Shown here: positions 47,671 to 58,771 of the stretch, piece by piece
Numbering within the stretch: position 1 is the first letter of the stretch
How the letters are laid out: each line of letters opens with the position of its first letter
Origin: Platanthera guangdongensis
Lineage: Eukaryota; Streptophyta; Magnoliopsida; Asparagales; Orchidaceae
Reading direction: 5' to 3'
Assembly: GCA_039583875.1 (NCBI GenBank)
Contig: CM077161.1
Location: 63,989,885 to 64,053,884, forward strand
DNA: 64,000 nt
Program-made: the position numbers and the translations under genes
The notes under the pieces: model-generated
What the model was told of the DNA's origin: nothing
Database searches by the model: none
What the model saw: the letters and a program-made list of their open reading frames with translations, nothing else

Positions 47671-48275
47671 AAACACTTTCATAAGCTCTCCTGTCCATGA
47701 TTTGAACACATGATCTTGACCAACGGAATATTCTCGCGCCACAATACTCGCACTGTCGTATCATTTATCCTGACCAGCTCTAAGAGAACCGATCGATCAG
47801 AAGTTGTTGATCCCTCTATAATAGGAACCTGCTGCTCCGACCGTAGTAGAGCCTTCATGAGAGAGGATGCGCGGAAGATATCGTGCATACCTGCAAACTA
47901 CTGCGGTTGCTCCATTTTGTAAGCCAATGGGCCGATCCGCTCCAGGATCCTATAGGGCCCCTATAGTTTGGATAGAGCTTCTTCCGCCCTCATATCCGCG
48001 AGACTCCATGCACCGTATGTATCTTCAGTAACCCACTGTCTCCATCATGAAACTCTACTTGACAATGTCGCGAATCGTAATACTTGGCCAGTCCGCTCTA
48101 GGAGTGGAGAGCTTTACTGAATGTCGACCGAGAGCCCAGATAATCTTGGACTGATATTCTCACCTTTGTCATAAACCGTCCATCCTAATCCAACACGATA
48201 GTCTTGAGCACCTAACCTTATCCAACTAACAAACGTCACAGTGTCACAAAATCCATGGCGTCTTTCTTTATTCCT
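47671..48275 (-). pseudogene. Element G: decayed Tekay-type integrase fragment
   Basis: On the minus strand, fragments match the integrase and chromodomain boundary of chromoviruses: an rve-core piece near 48200 (DGRF, QDYLGSR), VEFHDGDSG near 48050, ASLMKALLRSEQQVPIIEG at about 47850 and VRVLWRENIPLVKI near 47720. It resembles the end of element B's integrase but belongs to another copy. It is riddled with stops and appears internally deleted. It is cut at 47671 by element A. Confidence 0.72.
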
Positions 48276-49497
48276 ACGAAATACATGTTCTGATAAACAC
48301 AATTTTCTTCCGGTAATTTGAATTCTTGTTTGTGAGTGTAGACAACGACTCTATACACTTCCTTTACACGATCAGGTTCTTACTCCTTCTAGTATGCCCG
48401 AGTAATCAATTAACTCATCTTCATGAGTTATCCAATCTTATCAATTAACGGGAATGATCACTTCGTCAAATGACCCATCGTCCTTAAAATTTAAGAGGGC
48501 GTACTCGTGAATCTTTGGAGATTATCATTAATACCCACTAATTATTATGTCATTTCACTGTAATTACACTTGATACTCAAAAACCCATTTTTCATAGTCA
48601 TGAATCTTGCTAACTGTGACTATGTCATCAAACGTATATATTCTGGTCCTTGATGCTATCCAAATCAAGACTGTAGAGTAATACTTAAGGTATACGTCTT
48701 CAATATATTGCATGCTAATTTCTTTCAAATTTCCTAAAGTAATCATACTTCTGATGTTACAACATAGCGATTTAACCTTATTTTCCCAGATATCCTGAAT
48801 CTTATTACCCGTCATCTAATTCATGTGATATCTTGTAATAGTTAAGTTTTACAATTACTCCTACTTATTACCATGGCATTGTCCTGGTAATGCTACAGAT
48901 CATCATTCCAAACACGTTTTTACAAAATCTTATATTCGCCTGAATAATGTCGAATAAGATCAACATCAATCTCACTATGTTTGTGACATAACATTTTCTA
49001 AATTAGGTCTAAGGAAACACAAGTCAATAACTAATTTGTCAAATAAACAAAAGACAAGCCCCAATAAAGAAAGATAAGCCCCACCTTGGGCTTAGTATCT
49101 TTGATATTACCATGTTATATTCGGGCTAGATATGCACACAATCCTTAGGGCATGAACCTTAGACTTGGGGTTTTATCCCGAAACTCGTTGATACACTCCA
49201 TACTTTAGACTCTACAGGTTACCATTTACGACAACTTTCTCAAAGTAAACATGTGATTCTGTCGCAAATGGGTCTCTTCGGAACCTGAATTCTTAATCCA
49301 CCCTTGGTATTTGGTATGATGGTAGTCTCATCCTAATCATGTCATCGATATGAGGGTTGAGTCTATGAGTCCCCTACGATTTTGCAAATGGTTCATAGGC
49401 CTCAATTCTCCTTAAGTTGGTCAAATTAGTTTAGGTAATAGGTGATAATACTACTTGATGAGCAAAGTAGGGACATCAGAGTTTAAGGCTTAAGTTC
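48276..49497. other. Unassigned AT-rich DNA
   Basis: No frame with recognisable motifs, no tandem repeat and no LTR end that I can support. It is probably older decayed retroelement sequence. Confidence 0.4.
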
Positions 49498-49836
49498 TGT
49501 TGGGTACATTGCACACAATGTACTTAATTTGAAGAAGCCCTTTCAACTCAATGATATACACATACTTGAATTTGATGTATATCTAAGTTATGTTGTAGGT
49601 TGTCTATTTCATATTGATTGGACAGGTGGACACAAGAAGCTGACCAGAATTTGAAGAAAAAATATCTAAGTACCAATAATGTCGAGTGGAGTCAGCAAAG
49701 TGCTAAGTGAAGTCAGCATAGTCTACATTAAGCATCTTGCAGTGCAGAAAAATGGCGAAGTACAAAAGTGTCGTCACACTTCAACTATGTCGACACCTTT
49801 GTAGAAGCTGTGTCGAGACAAGTCAGATGTCTGGAC
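49498..49836 (+). repeat. Element H: SIRE-like 5' LTR, first part
   Basis: Starts TGTTGGGTAC, similar to the element A LTR start. It is not preceded by a purine tract, so it is a 5' or solo LTR. It contains GTCGAGACA-type motifs. Element I interrupts it at 49837 (TSD TGGAC / TGCAC, one mismatch). Confidence 0.55.
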
Positions 49837-50518
49837 TATACAACCTCGTGTTCGGCGAGCAAGGTCATCAGGGTCTAGGTAGATCGGGCTGAGGACAATA
49901 GGCGAGCTCGGCAGTGGAGGGGGCCGAGCCCGAGCTCAACATCCGTCGACCAGAGATCGACGTTCGGCGACCCCGAGCTCGGCATTCGCCGAGCGAGCCA
50001 CAACTCACATCCTCATAGTGGAGCTCGGCAGCAGTAGGCGAGCAGAACATGCCGAGGTGGTCAAAGCTCCCCAGCTTGCCTGGATGTATGAGGTACTTTT
50101 TACTGTTTTGCCCCCGCTGGTCTGCCCATAGCCCTTCAAAACAGCGGGGTTTGGCTGTTGGCAGACCCAACCAAGGGCTTTTTGGTAATTTCAGATCAGT
50201 TCTTTTGGTTATTGGCAGTCCAGATTTTAAAAACTATAAATAGGACCCAAGGGGTACCCCAGAAAGCAGGTTTTTCCCTGTGCTCTCCTGCTCCAATCTT
50301 CTAGTGCTTTCTGAGGGTACCTTAGCTCGGCTTCTGGCTAAGGAGGGGAAGCGCTCTGAGATCTTCCGGGTTTGTGGTGGCGACCTCCCCCGCCGAGCCC
50401 TTGGGTCGGTCTTACCTTGTCTTCTCTGTTGTTTTGCTTGTAGGGGCGAAGTAGGCGCGAGTTCACCCCTTTCCCCAAGGGTCGAACTCCACAGGAGATC
50501 GAGTAATCGGTTTCAACA
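49837..50518 (+). repeat. Element I 5' LTR
   Basis: Ends CGGTTTCAACA; pairs with 61046-61726 with a few percent difference by eye. Confidence 0.9.
50235..50243 (+). promoter_or_regulatory. TATA box of element I 5' LTR
   Basis: TATAAATAG, conserved in the 3' LTR at 61444-61452. Confidence 0.7.
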
Positions 50519-50520
50519 TT

Positions 50521-50538
50521 TTGGTGCGGTGAGCGTGG
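50521..50538 (+). other. Probable primer binding site of element I
   Basis: TTGGTGCGGTGAGCGTGG follows the LTR by two bases, where a primer site is expected. I cannot name the tRNA. Confidence 0.4.
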
Positions 50539-50573
50539 ACCGTGGTCAGTGCAGAAAAGCTTCAGCGAGTTCA

Positions 50574-51943
50574 ATGACAGGAGGACAGGGATCTGACAGG
50601 CCGAACCCGCCCCCCCCCCCCCCCCCCCCCCCCCGCCTCTCGCAACGGTGGGGATGTTGGAAGATTTCAGGAATGAGGTGCTGAGCCTCATCAAGTGCGC
50701 ACTCGGCACGCTGGCCGAGTGATCTACTCCGGCAGCCCAAATCGCGGCCGCCCACTCTTTGGGCGAGGACGCTCCCGGCAGGCGAGCTGGGACGGAGGTG
50801 GCCGAGGATAGTCGGGGGTGCGAGCTCCTCGGGCACGAGCTCTTCCCCGGCTCGGCAGGCCGAGGCCAGTTCGGCGAGCTGGGCTCGCGGGACTCGCCGG
50901 CTCGCCTAGTGGGGGAGGCAGTCCTTTCAGCGAGCTGGACTCCTCAGCTCCAGTTCTAGATGTATTCAGGGAACCCGAGATGTCCTACTACACCGGGAAG
51001 GGAGACCCGGTCCAGCATGTGCAATGTTTTGAGGATGTAGTCTCCATCCTACAGATGTCAGACGGGTTCAAATGCCGACTCTTCGCTATCACCCTCAGGG
51101 AGAAGGCAAGGGAGTGGTTCCATCAGCTACCGGCCAGCTCCATCTACTGCTTTGAGGACTTGAGCCGAGGGTTTATGCTGAGGTTCACTACCTCAAAGAA
51201 GAGGAAGAAGGAGTCCGAGTCCCTGTTCCACATCAAGCAGGGAGTGAACGAGACGTTGGGGAGCTATGTGGACCGGTTTCAGGAGGAGGTCACTCAGGTA
51301 CAGGAGATGCCAGTCCATAGTCTGATGATGGCCTTTACCTTGGGCCTGTAGCAGGGGTTCTTCCGGATGGAGCTGAAGAGAGTTCCCCCCCCCCCTCTCC
51401 TATGAGGAGCTGATGGAGAGGGCGGCAAGAGAAGTTGACGGGGAGGCATCAAACCCGGAGTTTGCAAGGAAGCTGGCCAGGTGGGCCACGGAGGAAGAGA
51501 AGGAGTCAAGAGTAGGGAAAGGACAGGAGGAGAGAAGAGGAGAGCCTAGGCAGAGGGAGCAAAGGCAGCTCTAGTGGCAGCAGCAGCCGAGGTGGGGGCG
51601 TCAGGAGCCCGACCGTCGACTGGGCTGGAGACCTGAGTGGCAAAGGAAGGGGCCACAGAGAGGGTACTACGGAAGGGGTCACTACCAGGGGAGGCAAGAT
51701 CAATTCCACCCTCCGGGCTGGAGGCAGGTCCAGAGGCCCTGACTCCCTGATCAAGAGGAGGCCATGGCCATATCCTTGGGAGCAAGGAGGGGGATTATGA
51801 GGAGGAGGAGAAGAGAGGTCAGGGTGGAGCTACCCTATTGCGACTTCCATCAGGAAGAGGGGTATGCCATAGCCACCTGACCGGAGTTCCTCGAGATGAG
51901 AGGGAATAGGGAACAGCAGCAGTAGCAGCAGGGTCGGCAAGAA
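50574..51943 (+). pseudogene. Element I gag
   Basis: An ATG at 50574 enters the poly-C run, after which the frame is uncertain. The conserved gag domain is open at 50952-51351: PEMSYYTGKGDPVQHVQCF, KCRLFAITLREKAREWF, CFEDLSRGFMLRF and SLFHIKQGVNETLGSYVDRF, as in Tat-lineage gags. A TAG at 51349-51351 (a CAG position) ends it. A frameshift in a C run near 51387 follows, then a Gly/Arg/Glu-rich tail with stops to 51943. No zinc knuckle is recognisable, and the tail is too decayed to judge. The product would be the particle protein. Confidence 0.82.
50610..50634. repeat. Poly-C run of 25
   Basis: An uninterrupted C run in the gag leader or N-terminus of element I. It may vary in length or be imprecise in the assembly. 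Confidence 0.9.
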
Positions 51944-52860
51944 GTGAGGATTGAGGAGGTCCTACCTCGAGCGGAGGAGGATCGTTGTGAAGACCGGGTG
52001 GATGTTGGAACCCGAGGGGGGATCAGAGTGATCCACGGGGGAGTAGGGGTCGAGGCTTCCCGCAAGACAAGCCTCCACACCATGTACTGGCGAAGCGTCG
52101 CCTCCACATCCCAAACCACACCCCCGGAGGAGAGGATCACTTTCTCCAGGAGCGATATGCCAGACCACGAGGACCTATTCTGTGATGCGCTGGTCATCAA
52201 GGCAGCCATTGAGAATTTCACTGTCTCTCGGATCCTCGTGGACAATGGGAGCTTCATCAACGTCATCTTCAAAAAGGCATTTGACGCGATGAAAGTGGAG
52301 GCAAAGAGGGTGCTGGCCTCAGATGGACCCTTGTTCGGGTTTTTAGGAGAAAGGAAGGAAGTGGAGGGAGGAGTTGGCCTCCATGTTACCCTGGGGCGAC
52401 AGTCCAGAAACTGCAGGTTCGTCATTGTGGACGCCCCCAACAGCTACAGCGCCATCTTCGGGAGTCCCCTTATCAGCACCTTCCGCTGCGTCCCCTCGTC
52501 TTTCCATCAGTGCTTAAAGTTCAACACTGAGGGGATTCAGGTCAGGGTCAGAGGGGACCCCAAGGTGGCGCGGGAGTGCTATGTCACTGCGGTGAACACC
52601 ATCTCTTGGATGGAGGGAGCCGAAGAGATGGGGCGAAGGATGGAGGAGGCAGGGCAGGAAGCTGGAGAGGAGGAGATGGAAATGAGGAACTGCGCAGAGG
52701 AGGAGGCGGCAGGAGGAGATCTGGAGGAGGTTGCCGAAGTGGGGGCCGTGGGAGAAGAGATGGAGGTAGAGGTCCCCGTTCCGGAGGAAGGGGATGCTGA
52801 AGGATGGGGGGAGCAGTCCAGGATGGAGGTTGCAAAGGAAGTGGTGGAGCTGGAGGTGCT
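51944..52860 (+). pseudogene. Element I protease and acidic linker
   Basis: The protease domain lies at about 52150-52570. The active-site segment reads ILVDNGSFINVIF, where Tat proteases usually have D-x-G-S, so the catalytic Asp and Gly are kept. It is followed by FLGERKEVEGGVGLHVTLG and FGSPLISTFRCVPSSFH. A long acidic Glu/Gly/Met-rich linker (52620-52850) leads to RT without a stop. It would release Gag and Pol proteins from the polyprotein. Confidence 0.85.
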
Positions 52861-54166
52861 CACCCGGGGAGGCAGGATGGAGAAGATCCGCGTCAACGAG
52901 GGGCTGACCCCGGAGGACCAAGGCAGGATGCTGGAGTGCATCCAGATGAATGTGGACATCTTCGGTTGGAACGCCGCGGAGATGCTGGGGCTTGACGCGG
53001 ATGTGGCTTGCCACCGCCTCAACCTGAACCTGGGAACACGCCCCGTTCAGCAGAAGAAGAGGTCCACGACGGACAAGATGGCGGAGCCCATCAGGGAGGA
53101 GGTGGCGAAACTCCTCAAGGCCGGCTTCATGCCTGAGATTCAGTACCCCGGCTGGGTCTCCAACGTGGTCATGGTTAAGAAAGGAGACGGCCGATGGAGG
53201 ATGTGTATCGATTTTTCCTTACTTAATAAAGCTTGTCCTAAGGACTGTTATCCTTTGCCTCGGATCGACGCACTGGCTGACTCAGCCGTCGGTTTTTATG
53301 TAATGAGTTTTTAGATGATTTTTCAGGTTATCATCAAATCAGGATGCACCCCCCAGACATCAAGGATGTCTCGTTCATCACAAGAGATGGATGCTACTGC
53401 TACAAGATGATGCCCTTCGGGCTGAAGAATGCTGGGGCAACCTATCAGAAAATGATGGATAGGGTCTTCAAGGAGCAGAGGGGGAGGAATTTGGAGGTGT
53501 ATGTAGGCGGCCTCATGATCAAAAGTCTGGATGTGGACTCCCACCTCCGGGACCTGAAGGAGAGCTTTGGCACCCTGCACAAATACAAGATGCGATTGAA
53601 TCCCTTAAAATGTGTCTTTGGGGCCAGCAGGAGAAAGTTCTTGGGGCACCTCCTCACCCCCGCGGGGGTCGAGCCGAACCCAGATAAGGTCAGGGCTATC
53701 TTGGAGCTGGGGTCCCCGCGGAATGCTAAGGAGTTCCAATGGCTGACGGGGAAGCTAGCAGGGCTGAGTCGTTTCCTTTCTCGGGTAGGGGAGAAGTGCT
53801 CCCGCTTCTTCAAAATGATGAGGGGTGGTCAGAGGTTTGAATGGAGCAAGGAGTGCGAGGAAGCGTTCAAGGCCCTTAAGGTGCAGTTGAAACAGGCTCC
53901 GCTGCTCCAAGGACCGAAGGAGGGGGAGGACCTGTTCTTATATCTCGGGGTCGGGGCGAAGGCCTTGAGCTCCGTCTTAGTTCGTGAAGAGGGGAAGAGG
54001 CAGCTCCCTATTTATTACGTGAGCCGGGTCCTGAGGAAGGCCGAGCTCCGGTATCCGATTTTGGAGAAGCTAGCCTTCGCCCTGATCATCTCGGCCCGGA
54101 GGCTGTGATCTTACTTCCAGGCACACTCAATCCGAGTGGTGACCGACCATCCTATCCGCAACATCT
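52861..54166 (+). pseudogene. Element I reverse transcriptase and first RNase H, YVGG active site
   Basis: RT begins with DIFGWNAAEMLGLD, then WVSNVVMVKKGDGRWRMCIDF. The frame shifts near 53305, and LDDFSGYHQI is read in the next frame. From 53344 it continues with CYCYKMMPFGLKNAGATYQ. The catalytic motif reads VYVGGLMIK, where YVDD is required; both Asp codons are GGC. RNase H follows (LFLYLGVGAKALSSVLVRE, LEKLAFALIISARRL). A TGA at 54106-54108 and one extra G near 54170 break the frame. DNA synthesis by this protein would be abolished. Confidence 0.88.
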
Positions 54167-54730
54167 TTGAGGGGGATGGAGCATTCAGGCAGGCTGGCTA
54201 AGTGGTCGGTGGAACTGAGCGAGTTCGATGTCTCCTTTGTTCCGCGGCTCTCGATCAAAGCTCAAGCGATGGCCGACTTCTTGGCCGACTACGTGGTTGA
54301 AGTGGCGGAGGAAGAACTCACCCGCCCGACTCCTTGGAAGGTGAGGGTGGATGGTGCCTCAGGGAGGCATTCCCTTGGAGTGGGGGTGATCCTGGAAAGC
54401 CCTCAGGGGACTCGAATTGAGCAGATGGTGGTGGTACACTTCCCCATTACAAACAACCAGGCCGAATACGAGGCCGTGATAGCAGGGCTACGCCTGGCCA
54501 GGGAGCTGGGGGTGTCGGGCGTGGAGGTCCTTACTGACTCCATGGTGGTAGCTTCCTAGATCAACGGGGAGTTCGAGGCAAGGGAACCCACCCTGCGATC
54601 ATACTTGGCCAAAGTGAAGGGGGTCATAGGCACTTTTCAAACATTCTCCATCCGACACGTGCCCAGGGAAGAGAATGAACAAGCCGACCAGCTAGCAAAG
54701 CACGGTCCCCAGGTGGGGGGTACCATCACC
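54167..54730 (+). pseudogene. Element I second RNase H (Tat-type)
   Basis: A second RNase H of the archaeal-like type lies between the first RNase H and integrase, a feature of the Tat lineage. Its acidic residues appear in VDGASGRHSLG, NNQAEYEAVIAGL, VLTDSMVVAS and EENEQADQLAKH. A TAG at 54557-54559 replaces a probable CAG between the third and fourth motifs. The first RNase H is reduced to a connection-like domain in this lineage, and this copy would supply the activity. Confidence 0.87.
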
Positions 54731-56043
54731 GACCTGTTTTGCCCCTCCATCAAAGAGGGAGAGCTCATGGAAATTGATCAACAAGCTTCGTGGATGGACC
54801 CGGTTGTGGCTTTCCTCTCCACGGGAGAGTATCTGGAGGGGGCAGATAAGAAGAAGCTAAGACACAAGTCAGCGTATTACCTCCTCCAGGACGGGCAGCT
54901 GTACAGGAAGACCCTCTCAGGCATGCTGGCTCGCTGCGTGGCCGAGGGCGAAGTCCAAAGGATCTTGGAGGAAGTCCACTCCGGGGAATGTGGGAGTCAC
55001 TCCGGTAGTCGGACCCTGGAAGGAAGGATAGTCAGGCAAGGGTATTTTTGGCCCACCCTGGGCCGATACGCCGTGGAGTTCGCAAGAAGATGTCATATAA
55101 GTGCCAGTTGTTTGCCCCCCTCCAGCTACAGCCAGCCCAGCGACTCAGAAGTATCACGGCCCCCTGGCCCTTCGCAATTTGGGGGACGGATTTGATTGTA
55201 CCATTCCCCCAAGCCAGTGGTCAGAGAAGGTTCCTCCTAGTAATGATTGACTACTTCTCAAAGTGGATGGAGGTGAAGGCGCTGGCCAAAGTGACCTCCC
55301 AGGAAATCAGGAACTTTGTTTAGGGGGAGATCATCTGCCGCCATGGGCTGCCCCAGGCCATCGTCATGGACAACGGGCCCCAGTTCGCCATCGCCGAATT
55401 CACCAGCTTTTGCGAACAGCTTGGAATCGACCTCAGGTTCGCCTCGGTCCATCACCCCAGGAGCAACGGGTAGGTGGAGGCCACAAATAAGATCATCGTC
55501 AACTTCCTCAAGAAGAAGGTGGAGAATCTGAAAGGGAGCTGGGTGGAGCAGCTTCCCGCGGTTCTTTGGGCCATAAGAACCACCCCCAACACGGCTACCG
55601 GAGACACCCCCTTCAAACTCTCCCATGGGTGCGAGGCAGTGCTCCCCGTGGAATTTGAAGTCCAAACACCTCGAGTCGTTGCGGCCAAAGAAGGCCGAGA
55701 GGACTGACAAGCAGAGAACGAGGAGGAGCTGAGGCTCTCCCTTGACATGGTGGAAGAGCTGAGGGACCTTTCCGCTATCCGACAGGAGGAGGTGAAAAGA
55801 AGAATGGCCAAGTACTTTGACAAGCATGTCAGGGTAAAGCAGTTCGTGGAAGGGGACTTGGTGCTGAAGAAGGTGGATGCAGCAGGGAGGTCGGCATCCG
55901 TAGGGAAGCTCAATCCCAGCTGGGAGGGACCATTTATTGTAAAGGAAGCTTTGAAGTCAGGAGGCTATCGACTCCAAAATGTAGAGGGCGAGACCCTGAG
56001 TCTCACCTGGAGTGGTGCCGACCTAAAACGATTTTTCCCCTAA
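54731..56043 (+). pseudogene. Element I integrase
   Basis: The zinc-binding region is VHSGECGSHSGSRTL to CQLF, with a frameshift near 55100. The core has WGTDLIVPFP (first Asp), IVMDNGPQF (second Asp) and HPRSNG-stop-VEATNK (Glu after a TAG at about 55471). The C-terminal part includes LSHGCEAVLPVE, RMAKYFDKHVRVKQF, GDLVLKKV and LNPSWEGPFIV, ending at TAA 56041-56043. Further stops are at 55321 and 55705. There is no chromodomain, as expected for Tat. Confidence 0.88.
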
Positions 56044-56120
56044 GGCATGTAAGCGATACTTTGATTATAATAAATTTCTTCAACACTCTATCATTGTCAT
56101 AGCTAGCCTATATCGAGAAA

Positions 56121-56704
56121 TGGAATCTGTTTGGACCCCGAGCAGATCCCGCTTCCAGGCTCTCACCTAGCTGGCAGGGCCGGAAGTCACTCGGTGTCAT
56201 CCTTGGCCTCGAGCAGATCCCGCAGTCAGGCTCTCACCTAGCTGACAGGGCCAGAAGTCACTCGATGGAATATGTTTGGACCCCGAGCAGATCCCGCTGC
56301 CAGGCTCTCACCTAGCTGGCAAGGCCGAAAGTCACTCGGTGTCATCCTTGGCCTCGAGCAGATCCCGCTGTCAGGCTCTCACCTAGCTGATAGGGCCGGA
56401 AGTCACTCGATGGAATGTGTTGGGACCCCGAGCAAATCCTGCTGCCAGGCTATCGCCTAGCTGGCAGGGCTGGAAGTCACTTGGTGACATCCTTGGCCTC
56501 GAGAAGATCCCGCTGTTAGGCTCTCACCTAGCTGACAGGGCCGGAAGTCACTCGATGGAATAAGTTTGGACCCCGAGCAGATCCCGCTATCAGGCTCTCA
56601 CCTAGCTGGCAGGGCCGGAAGTCACTCAGTGTCATCCTTGGCCTCGAGCAGATCCCCCTGCCAGGCTCTCACCTAGCTGACAGGGCCGGAAGTCACTTGA
56701 TGGT
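56121..56704. repeat. 145-bp tandem repeat, four copies
   Basis: The phrase TTGGACCCCGAGCAGATCCC or a close variant starts at 56131, 56276, 56421 and 56566, giving an exact 145-bp period. Each unit consists of two related halves of about 72 bp, sharing CTCTCACCTAGCTG and AGTCACT. It lies directly after integrase. Confidence 0.93.
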
Positions 56705-57315
56705 GTCGGCCCCGAAGTCGCCACATAAAGATCAAGAAGTCTCAAAGTGCCAGGAAGCAAGGGGAAAGGGGTTCTGTAGAGGCGAGCTCGGGCTCGGCTA
56801 ATCCAGTTCGACATCAGCAAGAGGATTCTGCATTGGCGAGTTCGGATTCTTCATTCCCGGCTCAGCATTGGCGAGTAGGTAGCGAACCCGGGCCTCGCCA
56901 AAGGAAGGCGAGCCAAGCTGGGGCACCTCACCCCTTAGCTCGCTTGACTTAGAAAATTTTCTCTTCTTTCTCGGGCTCAACCTGGATGGCTCGCGTGCGA
57001 GTTATGGTGGCGTGACAAGGGCAGAGAGCAACCCACCCCCGAATCGCTTAGGGCTCGACGAACACTCAAAATGCATCCACTCGCGGGCGCGCTCTCATAA
57101 CTACTCTACTCGCGGAACCTGTCTCGGCGAGGTCACATGGGCAAGCACTCGCATATATTCAGAGCGTAACAAACAAAGTAAAGAAAAAGGAAAAAAAGTA
57201 AGTGGCACGGGTATGATCAAAAACTCTTTCATTAATTGCTCACAAAAAGTAATTACAGGGTGCTCGCCTCGGCGAGTGAACAAAAAATGAAAAAGGAAAA
57301 ACGTACAGGTTATCC
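56705..57315. other. Element I 3' spacer
   Basis: GC-rich in the first half and AT-rich after 57160. I see no conserved frame. Its right side would be the 3' untranslated region of the antisense gene ending at 57316. Confidence 0.5.
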
Positions 57316-57786
57316 TCAGGCCTCGCCCCCTCCGCCGGATTGATCCTCGCCGTTACCCGAAGGATCCTGGAAGCTTTTCCCGAACATCGCGTCTAAGTTG
57401 TCCTCCTTCTCGCTAGGCGGCGTTGCCGGGAACAGGCTCGGCATCAGGTCCCGGGTCGAGATCCCCTGGCATCCCTCCACCAGCACCCTCGAGTCCTTCA
57501 TCATTTGGAGGGTGCACTCGGTGGCTTGGATGGAGTTGATCCACAATCTCTCGGAGAGGTCAGCGTCGCCAAATATCCGTGGGATCTTATAGGGGAGGGT
57601 GGGGTCGATGTCGTGAGGCGGGAAGAAGATCTCCGCCTGGCGACGGACCTCGCTGAGGAGGTGCTGATTCTCCCCCATCAGCTTCGTGTTCGTGCCCTCT
57701 AGCTCGGCAAGGCGTGCGCGCAGCTGGCCGATCTCCTCCTCCTGCTCGGCATTGCGAGCCTGAAGCTCCCCTGCAGCCTTGGCATC

Positions 57787-57861
57787 CTGGTAAAGAGAAT
57801 TCAGTCTGGCATCAGCGCAAAATGTTCTAAGTAAAAGAGAAGAGTAGTGCTTGACACTTAC
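57787..57861 (-). other. Candidate intron in antisense gene 1
   Basis: 75 nt with donor CTG|GTAAGTGTC and acceptor CTCTTTACCAG|GATGCC. It is a multiple of three without a stop, so it can be read through or removed. Confidence 0.7.
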
Positions 57862-58676
57862 CAGCCCACCGGCGGCTTGGGCGAGTAGACCCTCCGCTAT
57901 GCCGAGCTGCCTCGCCTGGTCGGTGACCTTATCCTTGGCGATGTCGCGAGCCTGCTCATACTTTTTGAGTTGGTGGCTGAGGGCGAAGCTGCGGCATTCC
58001 AGCATGTGATGTAGCTCCATGGTCCGCAGGTGGGACTGCAGGCCCTCATGGCCGAGCTGCTGGAGGGTCATCTTTTTGTAGGCCTCAGCGTCCTCCCGGC
58101 CATATAGGCCGAAGCCGAGGGCGTAGGTGTGACCGGTGGAGGGCTCGCGGTCGTGCTAGGAGGGGTGCAGGGTGGAGACGGAGACTCGATGAGCGAGCTC
58201 GTCCCACTACAGCATGGGCTCGCCCGCCGAGTCCTTCCACCGCCCGCCGAAGTTGAAGAGGGGGTGTTGCTTTGGCGGCACGCGCTCACGAGCGGCCCTC
58301 TTCGCCTATGGAGGAGGGGAGATCGCAGCCGTGGAAGAGGGGCCCTCGCCATATTTCCGGCCCTTGCTGGTTGTCTCCTTCAGCGGGCTCTCCGGCGATG
58401 CGTGGGGAGGGGTCTCCGACGAGCTGATGTATTTGGGGCTGGGATGTTGTTGTTGTTGCCCTTGCGGAGCCAGCAGGGCTCTCCGCATCTTCTTTAATTA
58501 TTGCTGGCGAAGTGGCGGGTTCGATCCCGCGTCCTCAGGTCGCCTCTTGCTGGAAGAGGGTTGCAAGATGGCCGCCTCATCTCGACAGGCCGCCGCCGCT
58601 GCCTTCTCGCGAGCAAGAGGGTCGGTATGAAGCCCCGGATCTGCGAACAGCGGGCTCACGGGGATTATTCGCTGCC

Positions 58677-58771
58677 CTGCAGGAAAATACTTTGAAAAAG
58701 TTAGGAATTCAGAAATGATATGGCGAGCTCGGCGGTCAGGAGAACTCGGCAAGATGGGGAGAGAAGCATAC
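58677..58771 (-). other. Candidate intron in antisense gene 1
   Basis: 95 nt with donor GAAG|GTATGCTTC and acceptor ATTTTCCTGCAG|GGC. It includes an in-frame stop and is T-rich toward the acceptor. Confidence 0.68.

Noticed and set aside
50338..50709. Minus-strand Gly-rich protein
   Set aside because: Gly run is the complement of the poly-C tract.
52514..53022. Minus-strand open frames of 147-166 codons opposite the Tat protease/RT
   Set aside because: Shadow frames in GC-rich sequence; they overlap a clear pol frame and lack motifs or promoter.
55258..55913. Minus-strand open frames opposite Tat integrase
   Set aside because: Shadow of the integrase; no supporting signal.
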